The notes under the pieces were generated by a model that did no database searches, had not been told where the DNA came from, and saw nothing but the letters and a program-made list of their open reading frames with translations. From NCBI RefSeq assembly GCF_002432345.1, contig NZ_DJDT01000226.1, positions 1 to 13,110 of the forward strand: a stretch of 13,110 nt of DNA, in the 5' to 3' direction. This DNA is from Pedobacter sp. UBA5917 (GTDB lineage: Bacteria > Bacteroidota > Bacteroidia > Sphingobacteriales > Sphingobacteriaceae). This document shows, one piece after another, positions 6,027-12,338 of this stretch (its first letter is position 1; the number at the start of each line of letters is the position of its first letter). The translations under genes were made by a program, and so were the position numbers.

Positions 6027-7379
6027 TTAACTTTTCGTTGGCAACAAAACTTTAATCTCCGTACCAACGCCTTCCTGCGATTTGATGGCGATGCTTCCGC
6101 GGTGCAGGCGGATAATGTTTAAAGAGAGGGGCAAGCCAACGCCATAACCTTTAAAATCGTTAGTGTTGGATGCACGGAAAAATGGTTCGAATATATGTTG
6201 AATATCGGTTTGCGGGATCCCGATTCCGCGGTCGGTTACCGCAATAGAAAGCATGTTTGCATTGCTCTCGATGCTGATGCTCACCAGGTTTTCGTTAGAA
6301 TATTTACAGGCGTTGCTTACAATATTGGTGATGGCGAGTTTAATCAGGTTCTTATTTACCCTAAGCGAGAGCAGTTCCTCATCATCCGGAAGTTTGCTGA
6401 AATCGATTTCAATTTTACTGTTCGGATGGACCTGGTTTACGGATTCTTTGATTTCCCACAGCAATTCGTCCATGCGTACCTCTTCCCATGGCTGGTTTTT
6501 GCCATTAAAGCCCGATTGGGCCAGGCCCAATAAACTGGTTAAAATATGTTCCAGTCTATCTGCTTCATCTTTAATTTTCGTTAAAGCTTTTTCCTGTTTC
6601 TGGCGGTCGTCAACGGTTTTTAAAGCGAGTTCTACCTCACCGCTGATGATGGTAAGTGGCGTTCTTAGCTCATGCGAAGCATTGCTGATAAAATTATTCT
6701 GTGTTTCGAAAGCAGTTTCCAAACGGTTAAGCATATTGTTAAAGGTTTGTGCCAGCTGCGACATTTCATCGTTCCCTTTTTTCACATCCAGGCGCAGGTG
6801 CAGGTTTTCTGCTTTGATCTTTTTTACGCTTTTAATAATGTTACGCAGCGGCATGAGCATGTAATTGGAAAATTTCCAACCTACTACAAAAGATAAAATA
6901 ACAGAGAGAAAAAAGCCAATAATGAGGATGCGCTGCAGATCTTTTAATTCGCGGAAACCAACGGGATCATTGGCCGAAACCACTACAATATATCCATTAC
7001 CTTCATTTTTGAAGAATTTACCGGCATAAAAGTGATTTTCGGTACGGTAGCGTGCCACATAACCTGCTTTTATACGGTTATAAAAACTAATGGGCAGCTC
7101 ACGGTCTACCTTGCCCGGTACCTCATTGGCCAACATAATATACTCCTTTTCCGAAGGCAGGCGTTCTAAATACCGGTTACGCATTTTTGCATAGGCCGTA
7201 TTGTTGGCATCTTCGTAAAGTTTTATCTGCGCAGCAATATTAACCCTGGCCTCTAAACGTTTGTAAAAATCTTCGAAAGCAAAATCATTGGAAAAGTACC
7301 ATACAAAACCACTTAGCAGTGAAATGATAATTGCCGATAGAATGGCAAAAAGTAAAGTGATTTTTTTAGCAATCTCCAT
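6027..7379 (-). CDS. Two-component sensor histidine kinase
   Basis: A 450-residue inner-membrane kinase. A first membrane helix at about 7-28 and a second at 150-168 enclose a periplasmic sensor region of some 120 residues that resembles no ligand-binding domain I can name. A HAMP linker (about 169-222) follows. The HisKA dimerisation helix carries SHELRTPL with phospho-acceptor His236. The HATPase domain shows the N box at 350-361 with Asn352 and Asn356, the G1 box DRGIGIP at 383-389, the F box FEPFFR at 397-402 and the G2 box GYGVGLPL at 411-418. All catalytic motifs are intact. Its ATG directly follows the TAA of the response-regulator gene (TAAATG), so the two are translationally coupled and form a cognate pair. 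The architecture is like CusS- or ArlS-type kinases, but the signal is unknown. Confidence 0.95.
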   Translation of the reverse strand: MEIAKKITLLFAILSAIIISLLSGFVWYFSNDFAFEDFYKRLEARVNIAAQIKLYEDANNTAYAKMRNRYLERLPSEKEYIMLANEVPGKVDRELPISFYNRIKAGYVARYRTENHFYAGKFFKNEGNGYIVVVSANDPVGFRELKDLQRILIIGFFLSVILSFVVGWKFSNYMLMPLRNIIKSVKKIKAENLHLRLDVKKGNDEMSQLAQTFNNMLNRLETAFETQNNFISNASHELRTPLTIISGEVELALKTVDDRQKQEKALTKIKDEADRLEHILTSLLGLAQSGFNGKNQPWEEVRMDELLWEIKESVNQVHPNSKIEIDFSKLPDDEELLSLRVNKNLIKLAITNIVSNACKYSNENLVSISIESNANMLSIAVTDRGIGIPQTDIQHIFEPFFRASNTNDFKGYGVGLPLSLNIIRLHRGSIAIKSQEGVGTEIKVLLPTKS

Positions 7380-8057
7380 TTATTTTTCCTTCAGGATGTA
7401 ACCTAAACCTACTGCAGTGTGGATCAGTTTTTGATCGGCGTTTTTATCTATTTTTTTGCGGAGATAATTCACGTAAACATCAACCACATTGGTTCCGAGG
7501 TTGAAATCGATGTCCCAAACATTTTCCAGGATATCAATGCGCGATAAAATTTTCGAACGGTTTTTGGCCATATACTCCAATAGGCGGTACTCGGTTGCCG
7601 TAAGTATAATTTCCTGTTGGTTCCGTTTTACGGTTTTAGCACTTAAATTGATCTGTAAATCGGCAATGGTGATAATCTGGTCTTGCGAGACTACACCATG
7701 GTACCTTCTTAGTAACATCCTGATGCGTGCAAAAAGCTCGGCGAATTTAAAAGGTTTGATGAGGTAATCGTCTGCGCCGTTATCCAATCCGTTAACCACA
7801 TTTTCGGTAGTACCCAATGCCGTAAGCATGATAATCGGTGTATTGGGTTTCTGTTCTTTGATGATTTTGCAGAGTTCCAAACCATTTATTCCGGGTAGCA
7901 TGATGTCGAGAATAATCAGTTCGAACTGATTTTCTAAAGCCATCTGTTTTCCGATCAGACCGTCGGGAGCAATACTTACGGTAAATCCCTCGTCTGTTAA
8001 TCCTCTCGAAATTACAGAAACCACATTTGGTTCATCTTCTACAAGTAATAAATTCAT
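7380..8057 (-). CDS. OmpR/PhoB-family response regulator
   Basis: A 225-residue DNA-binding regulator and the first gene of the two-component operon. The receiver domain (about 1-118) has the acidic pair Glu7-Asp8, phospho-acceptor Asp51 in LIILDIMLPG, the switch Thr79 in IMLTA and Lys101 in LIKPF. The C-terminal winged helix (about 128-223) has TATEYRLLEYM at 153-163, the recognition-helix region TNVVDVYVNYLRKKID at 189-204 and the closing wing HTAVGLGYIL at 213-222. It should be phosphorylated by the kinase encoded next to it and then bind direct-repeat or palindromic operators. A 15-base palindrome lies 56 bases upstream of its start. The regulon cannot be deduced. Confidence 0.95.
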   Translation of the reverse strand: MNLLLVEDEPNVVSVISRGLTDEGFTVSIAPDGLIGKQMALENQFELIILDIMLPGINGLELCKIIKEQKPNTPIIMLTALGTTENVVNGLDNGADDYLIKPFKFAELFARIRMLLRRYHGVVSQDQIITIADLQINLSAKTVKRNQQEIILTATEYRLLEYMAKNRSKILSRIDILENVWDIDFNLGTNVVDVYVNYLRKKIDKNADQKLIHTAVGLGYILKEK

Positions 8058-8112
8058 TTGTTGGCAAGTAATCTAAAAAATAGGGAAATACAAAATCTTA
8101 ATTGATAATTGT

Positions 8113-8127
8113 TGCGTTTTTAACGCA
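8113..8127. promoter_or_regulatory. Operator-like palindrome upstream of the regulator gene
   Basis: TGCGTT-TTT-AACGCA has perfect 6-base arms. It lies 56 bases before the start codon of the response-regulator gene, where an operator or a 5'-leader hairpin could act. It is a candidate autoregulatory site only by position. Confidence 0.35.
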
Positions 8128-8174
8128 CAGCCGACAGAATTGTTTGGTTGTTTAGGAGTTGGTTATGTTTTTAA

Positions 8175-8212
8175 CCACCGAGACAACAGAGGGAAGGCAC
8201 CGAGGCCGCGAA
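8175..8212. repeat. CACCGAG-type degenerate tandem repeat
   Basis: CACCGAG occurs at 8176-8182 and 8198-8204, with ACAACAGAGG between. This is the look of the dispersed 'cacagag/cacggag' low-complexity repeats often seen between genes in Bacteroidota. It is the left part of a repeat field filling most of the 434-base gap 8058-8491. Confidence 0.45.
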
Positions 8213-8223
8213 GTTTTTATTAA

Positions 8224-8302
8224 CCGTCATCTCGACCGCAGCATGGCGGAGTGGAGAGATCTATCTCGAGGTTAGATTCCTCCACTGCGGTCGAAATGAC
8301 GG
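8224..8302. repeat. Large hairpin repeat with CCGTCAT ends
   Basis: CCGTCATCTCGACCGCAG (8224-8241) and its inverted partner at 8285-8302 pair at 17 of 18 positions. The interior has further complementary words (AGTGGAG at 8250-8256 with CTCCACT at 8280-8286, and a TCTA/TAGA pair around a CTCGAG loop). A nine-base stretch, CATGGCGGA at 8242-8250, is unmatched on the other side and looks like an insertion. The palindromic shape, TGACGG end and lack of coding suggest a MITE- or REP-like dispersed element. Confidence 0.75.
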
Positions 8303-8387
8303 ATTTGCATTGAGTTTGTCTGTGTTTTACTTGGCTAGAAGTTTAGTGGTACATTAGCCATTGGTTCATTTGTTAGCATAATGCAGG

Positions 8388-8412
8388 CCCTTCGTCTCCG
8401 CTCAGCGTGACA
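8388..8412. repeat. Dispersed CCCTTCG...CGCTCAG repeat, copy 2
   Basis: CCCTTCGTCTCCGCTCAGCG with the following TGACA is the fuller of two copies in the window, the other being at 5727-5746. The two differ at three of the first 20 bases. Confidence 0.6.
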
Positions 8413-8464
8413 AAATGCATAAAGAGTCGAATGAACCTCTGACTTCGGACATCGGTCTAAATAA

Positions 8465-8480
8465 TCCAGTTTATCCTGGA
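8465..8480 (-). terminator. Weak candidate terminator after the SRPBCC gene
   Basis: TCCAG (8465-8469) pairs with CTGGA (8476-8480) around a 6-base loop, 11 bases past the stop codon. On the minus strand TTATTTAG follows. The stem is short and the T tract interrupted, so this is tentative. Confidence 0.3.
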
Positions 8481-8491
8481 AAGAAAGTTAA

Positions 8492-9028
8492 TTAAACCCC
8501 TTTCTCCGATTTTGCTTTCAGGAATTTTAATCCATCCTCAAAGTCTTTTCCGATCATTTTATCCATGCTTACAAAAAGACACATCCATTTGCTGATCAGG
8601 TTATTTTCTCCGCTCATGGTCCAGGTTACTTTATTGCTGGCACCATCCGGCTGAATGTCGAATTTAGTGTCAGCCAAACTTTCGAAAGGTTCGATAAATT
8701 TTAATTCAATATCAACCTGTTTGTTAGGTTGTACACTTTTAATTTTCATGTAACCGCTTCCGGTTTCCTTACCTTTCCATTCGTATAAATGGCCAGGTTC
8801 TCCGGCAACACCGCCAAAAGTAATTTTAGCTGTAGGCTCCATTTTTGCCCATGGATTCCATTTGTAGAACTCTTTAAAGTCTGCAATATTCTTGTAAATT
8901 ACAGTGTCGGGCGCATTGATTACGGTAGATCTGCTCACCGTATAAGATTTTGGCAGAAAGAAGCCGCCAACAACAATGATTATTGCCAGTACAACAATAA
9001 TACCCAATAAGATTTTCAGGAATTTCAT
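8492..9028 (-). CDS. Membrane-anchored SRPBCC-fold protein (polyketide cyclase-like)
   Basis: A 178-residue protein with an N-terminal membrane helix at about 5-24 and a START/SRPBCC-type domain from about 29 to 172. Typical marks of the Polyketide_cyc2-like group are STVINAP at 34-40, the FKEFYKWNPW segment at 51-60, the LYEWKGKETGSG turn at 81-92, and the VTWTMSG strand at 134-140 followed by the long C-terminal helix with IGKDFEDGLKFLK. Such domains bind hydrophobic ligands in a deep pocket. Enzymatic activity cannot be claimed, and the family name is historical. The helix could be a signal anchor that places the domain outside the cytoplasm. It lies 64 bases after the truncated haemoglobin gene on the same strand, probably in the same unit. 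Confidence 0.8.
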   Translation of the reverse strand: MKFLKILLGIIVVLAIIIVVGGFFLPKSYTVSRSTVINAPDTVIYKNIADFKEFYKWNPWAKMEPTAKITFGGVAGEPGHLYEWKGKETGSGYMKIKSVQPNKQVDIELKFIEPFESLADTKFDIQPDGASNKVTWTMSGENNLISKWMCLFVSMDKMIGKDFEDGLKFLKAKSEKGV

Positions 9029-9092
9029 AATTTGATTTAGTTTGGTTAATTAAATTTAAAAAGAAACCACTGTAAATCAAAACAGTATTTTT

Positions 9093-9488
9093 TTACACGA
9101 TTTTAATTTTCGGCTGGGGCGAATTGATCTTAAAATGCATTAAATCGGCGATGGATTGTGCTTTCTGTTTAATCAGATCTGCATTTTCGCCTTCAAAAAG
9201 ATCATCTACCGTATTAAAGAAAATGTTTTTCCAGGTTTCAAATTCGTCGGTATGCAACGGTGTTTTATCGTTCAGAGCGAAATGAACCAACATGGGGTTG
9301 CCTTTATAAATTGCCTTGCCAAAAAGAATACTTTCCCAAAAATCGTACATTTTGGGTAAATGGTGCGCCCAGTCTACTTTTGCAACATCGGTAAATATCG
9401 GCCCTATTTTGGTGTTCTGCTGCACATTCCCGTAAAAGGTATTTACCAGGAGGATAATATCTGTTCTGTTGTGGATATCAATTTTCAT
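9093..9488 (-). CDS. Group III truncated haemoglobin
   Basis: A 131-residue haem protein of the 2-on-2 globin fold. Proximal haem ligand His69 lies in NPMLVHFAL. The distal side has Phe18-Tyr19 (B9-B10), His43 in WAHHL (E7) and Trp86 in FETWKNIF (G8). IGPIF at 28-32 and the MYDFWESILFGKAIYKGNP stretch at 47-65 are hallmarks of group III rather than I or II. The residue pattern is like Campylobacter jejuni Ctb, which binds oxygen tightly and is linked to nitrosative stress. A role in oxygen or nitric-oxide chemistry is therefore likely, but the ligand here is not proven. The start overlaps the end of the membrane-protein gene by 11 bases, so the two are co-translated. Confidence 0.9.
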   Translation of the reverse strand: MKIDIHNRTDIILLVNTFYGNVQQNTKIGPIFTDVAKVDWAHHLPKMYDFWESILFGKAIYKGNPMLVHFALNDKTPLHTDEFETWKNIFFNTVDDLFEGENADLIKQKAQSIADLMHFKINSPQPKIKIV

Positions 9489-9912
9489 AACGCAATGATT
9501 TTAGATTTGAAAAACCGAGGGTAATTAAAAACAGAAGTTTGATCGCGTCGATAATGATGTACAAAATGTGATGATAGCTTTTAATAGGCGCGTTGCCAGC
9601 TAAAACAAGTTTCGCCCTTTCATCGAGCAAAGGCAATAACCAAAAGGTTTCTGCCATTAAAAGGATGGTAAGCGCAAAGAGTAAAATACTGCGGATGTTA
9701 TTTAAGGGTGCGGGTAAAGAGCAGGCTAAAATGATGATCAACAATACAATTTCTACTTTATTAAGTGCCTGGAAAACCAATTGGCCTATGCCCAAACCTA
9801 AAGAAACTGTGATTCCGGGAGCCTGAAATTTTAAGGGTGCTTCCAAAAAACTGATCCCCGCCAGAAGACCGGCCCAGAAAATGATACAGAAAATTGCAGC
9901 TAACTTTTTCAT
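9478..9912 (-). CDS. Small four-helix membrane protein of unknown function
   Basis: A 144-residue hydrophobic protein with probable membrane helices at about 5-23, 50-68, 74-95 and 115-134. The pattern, with an early AGISFLEAPLKF motif (18-29) and NKVE at 51-54 opening the second helix, is loosely reminiscent of the DUF4149/TMEM205-like group, but I cannot assign a family with confidence. I chose the ATG at 9912; the open frame extends to a TTG at 9921, only three codons earlier. Its stop overlaps the start of the truncated haemoglobin gene, so it is the first gene of that operon. A membrane partner for the haemoglobin is possible on position alone. Confidence 0.75.
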   Translation of the reverse strand: MKKLAAIFCIIFWAGLLAGISFLEAPLKFQAPGITVSLGLGIGQLVFQALNKVEIVLLIIILACSLPAPLNNIRSILLFALTILLMAETFWLLPLLDERAKLVLAGNAPIKSYHHILYIIIDAIKLLFLITLGFSNLKSLRYEN

Positions 9913-9970
9913 TGGATACAAATATCAGTTAAAATGATGCCTGGAAAAATGATCAAAGTCACAATTCGGA

Positions 9971-10402
9971 TTATTTTTGTTTATAGAGCCGTAACCTCAG
10001 TTTTTTATAATCGATAACCGCTTTATACTGCATCAGAATATCACCACCGATAATGCCCATAATTGGAGGGTGGCCAAACTGCTGGTAGGTATCGCTAACG
10101 GATTGAAGGTCGAAAGCCACTGTTTCGTAATCCCTGACTTTTAAAGTGCCGATTTTTACAAGCGGTATAGTGGCCTGAATGGTTGTAGTGGTGGTAAAAA
10201 GGGTAGCTGCATTAATCTCATCCGATACCTGCAGTGTTTCCGAAAGATGCTTTTCAATTAATGATTTATCGAACACGCTACGCGATGCACCGGTATCCAG
10301 CACGGCCAAATGTTTCTCCTTAAAAACAACAACTTCCATCAAAAGATGGAAGCCGTCATCCTGTAGGTTAATCAGTTTTAAAGGGATGGAAATGGCTTTC
10401 AT
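9971..10402 (-). CDS. Retropepsin-like aspartic protease family protein
   Basis: A 143-residue single-domain protein of the retropepsin-like clan. The catalytic motif is LAVLDTGASRSVFD, with Asp36-Thr37-Gly38-Ala39. The C-terminal hallmark IMGIIGGDILMQYKAVIDY (114-132) matches the conserved IIG-D-L...AVIDY strand-turn of bacterial retropepsin-like proteins. One Asp per chain means that activity would need a homodimer, as in retroviral proteases. No signal peptide or membrane helix is seen, so a cytosolic location is expected. It lies 58 bases after the S41 peptidase gene on the same strand and may be read with it. The gap contains a GCCTA-AAA-TAGGC hairpin at 10418-10430 and a weak promoter-like sequence. 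The substrate is unknown. Confidence 0.82.
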   Translation of the reverse strand: MKAISIPLKLINLQDDGFHLLMEVVVFKEKHLAVLDTGASRSVFDKSLIEKHLSETLQVSDEINAATLFTTTTTIQATIPLVKIGTLKVRDYETVAFDLQSVSDTYQQFGHPPIMGIIGGDILMQYKAVIDYKKLRLRLYKQK

Positions 10403-10417
10403 AACAAATATTTATCT

Positions 10418-10430
10418 GCCTAAAATAGGC
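10418..10430. other. Small hairpin between the S41 and aspartic protease genes
   Basis: GCCTA-AAA-TAGGC, perfect 5-bp arms, in the 58-base gap. No T tract follows on the minus strand, so it is not a convincing terminator. On the minus strand its centre, TATTTTAG, matches the -7 consensus at seven of eight bases, and a TTTG lies 23 bases upstream. It may therefore be part of a weak promoter for the aspartic protease gene. Confidence 0.3.
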
Positions 10431-10460
10431 TAATTACCCGAAAACCATGTCAAACGTTGG

Positions 10461-12266
10461 TTATTTGTTTTTGATCAGTTTTTTAACAAACTCCATTTCA
10501 GTATCATAAGCGCTTAAAAATTCATCAATTTTTGGCTGAATTGTGTCATCAGGCATTACACCATGACCAAAAGGAATACCGTTTTCTTTTTTCTCCACAG
10601 CAAATTTAATAATTGGGATACGGCCGGTCAGTTTTGAGTTCGGCAGGGTATAATGGATAAAATAGCCGCTGGTATTGCCGTAATATCCTCCGCCTGTTTC
10701 TTCGCCTATAAAACGTGCTTTAGTATAATTTTTTGCCAATGCGGCAAACTCCGATCCCCCCGAAAAGGTTAAGCCCCCGATCAGGATATATACATCACCT
10801 TTAAAATGGTTAACCTGTGGTGTATCACTTTTATACTTTCCCGGTAATTCTAAATAACGTCCATCGTTGCTGCGGTAAAATTCGCCCCTCAATTCTTTTT
10901 CGAAATCATCCCTCGATTTTTTATCCTTATATTCTGTATAATCAAGAAACGAATAGGTAAAGGATGGAATTTCGGCGTACTGATATTTGGGATATTCCTG
11001 ATCGATCAGGTACGACATCAGGTGATCTTCCATGGCCTGCGCACCGCCTTCGTTTTTCCTGATATCGATAATAAGATGCTGTATTTTACGATCGGCAATG
11101 TTCTGGAAACCTTTTGCCAGAAACTCCTTAAAACCATTTCTTCCGTTTTTGTAGTTATTGGTAGAAAATGTATTCACTGTTAAGGTTGCTGTGCTGTTAA
11201 GCGTATCGATTTTTAATGTAGCGGGCTCTTTATAACTGTAATTGGGGATTGATTTTGTTTCTTTTGATACGAATTTTCCATATTGCTTAAAATTCAGTGC
11301 AGGTATCTGGCTATAGCTAATCTTTTCACCTGTTTTAGGATTGATCAGTTCGAGATTAAATGCGCTGGGCTGCTGTTCAAAAAAACGGAGGTAATATTTA
11401 GAAAATGCTGTTTCTATCCAGTGGTATTTGCTTGTGGTATTATAACCATCGGCCGGTTCTATCTTTAAAAACTGCTCCATGATGCCTTCAATGCCATTCC
11501 CGTTAATTTTGGAAAGCTGCATTCCCCTTGTTTTGTAATTGTCCAGATCGTTTAGGATATAAACCTTTTTATCAAAAATCTTTACTAAAAAAGGGAAATA
11601 ACGACCGTTTTGCCGGATGTAATTATTGGTTTCTTCTGAAGGCTGGATCGCACTATGGCCTTCTTTGGTATAGGTAACCACTGGCGCAACAAGCTGGTAA
11701 AAATCCAGAGTAGTCATTTTATCTTTTATCTTACTCTTTTGCACGTTGCAAAGGCTGTCAAATTGGGTATAGGTATTGTACCACAGGCCAACATGGGTTT
11801 CTATGAATGCATTTTTTAAGATATTAAAATCTTCTTCGAGGGCCTTATAGCCCAGCTGTTTTAGCTTTTTAGGCGGACTTTGTACCACGACCGAATAATT
11901 ACCTTCTTTTGCATTGCTTGTATCTGCCAGGGGTTTAACCGTAAGGATAAAATTGGCCGTGCTATCGGGTGAAAAAACGATTTTTTCGCTGCCAAACCTA
12001 CCATTGGGCGAATCTACATTCTGTATAATTTTTCCCTTATGATCTTTTAAACCAATTGTAACATCAATCCCTTTTTGCTCAACAGTTATCGAATAGTAAA
12101 TATCTTTCTTTAGCAGAAAGCTGAACGAGGTTTCTTCGCCCTGTTTTAACGTTAAATCGGCTGTTGTTTTGTCTACTTTAAGTGGAGCTGGGTTTTTACC
12201 GACCTGTGCTTGTAGAGAAAGACTGAAAAATAAAAAAATAAGGATGGTGATGCTATCTTTTTTCAT
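10461..12266 (-). CDS. Secreted S41-family serine peptidase
   Basis: A 601-residue exported peptidase. A Sec signal peptide covers about 1-20, with probable cleavage after LQA. Residues about 35-130 form a beta-rich N-terminal domain resembling a PPC-type sandwich. The rest is an S41 (C-terminal processing / tricorn-like) module: GHSAI with His204, the DIRKNEGG strand-loop at 401-408, the nucleophile region TFSGGSEF at 500-507 with Ser502 the probable catalytic serine, and GEETGGG at 521-527 with Glu522 or Glu523. The presence of a GHS motif and Glu near GGG favours a tricorn-like Ser-His-Glu arrangement over the Ser-Lys dyad of CtpA. No PDZ domain is evident. It should work in the periplasm or outside the cell. 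The AraC-family gene lies upstream on the same strand, 72 bases away. Confidence 0.88.
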   Translation of the reverse strand: MKKDSITILIFLFFSLSLQAQVGKNPAPLKVDKTTADLTLKQGEETSFSFLLKKDIYYSITVEQKGIDVTIGLKDHKGKIIQNVDSPNGRFGSEKIVFSPDSTANFILTVKPLADTSNAKEGNYSVVVQSPPKKLKQLGYKALEEDFNILKNAFIETHVGLWYNTYTQFDSLCNVQKSKIKDKMTTLDFYQLVAPVVTYTKEGHSAIQPSEETNNYIRQNGRYFPFLVKIFDKKVYILNDLDNYKTRGMQLSKINGNGIEGIMEQFLKIEPADGYNTTSKYHWIETAFSKYYLRFFEQQPSAFNLELINPKTGEKISYSQIPALNFKQYGKFVSKETKSIPNYSYKEPATLKIDTLNSTATLTVNTFSTNNYKNGRNGFKEFLAKGFQNIADRKIQHLIIDIRKNEGGAQAMEDHLMSYLIDQEYPKYQYAEIPSFTYSFLDYTEYKDKKSRDDFEKELRGEFYRSNDGRYLELPGKYKSDTPQVNHFKGDVYILIGGLTFSGGSEFAALAKNYTKARFIGEETGGGYYGNTSGYFIHYTLPNSKLTGRIPIIKFAVEKKENGIPFGHGVMPDDTIQPKIDEFLSAYDTEMEFVKKLIKNK

Positions 12267-12285
12267 TTGTGTTTGATTATGATAG

Positions 12286-12293
12286 CAAAAATA
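12286..12293 (-). promoter_or_regulatory. -7 promoter element of the S41 peptidase gene
   Basis: On the minus strand TATTTTTG exactly matches the Bacteroidota -7 consensus TAnnTTTG. It lies 19 bases before the ATG at 12266. No TTTG is found at the expected distance upstream, so the promoter is partly supported only. Confidence 0.45.
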
Positions 12294-12338
12294 AAGCTTA
12301 AAAGCCTAAAGCCGTTGTACGATATTGCAACTGCTGGT

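Noticed and set aside
6253..6864. Plus-strand open frame of 203 codons inside the sensor kinase gene
   Set aside because: It is fully antisense to a kinase with intact catalytic motifs, and its composition is a shadow of the opposite frame.
8874..9080. Minus-strand frame of 68 codons overlapping the start of the SRPBCC gene
   Set aside because: It overlaps out of frame with a well-supported gene and shows no domain.
9069..9086. ACTGT/ACAGT hairpin followed by a T tract between the haemoglobin and SRPBCC genes
   Set aside because: The T tract is on the plus strand, against the direction of both genes, and the stem is only five pairs. It does not argue for separate transcription of the two minus-strand genes.
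9471..9480. DnaA-box-like TGTGGATAT near the haemoglobin start
   Set aside because: One mismatch to consensus and inside a coding sequence; expected by chance in AT-rich DNA.
9913..9921. TTG start three codons upstream for the four-helix membrane protein
   Set aside because: The ATG at 9912 gives a normal KK-hydrophobic N terminus; the TTG adds only three residues.
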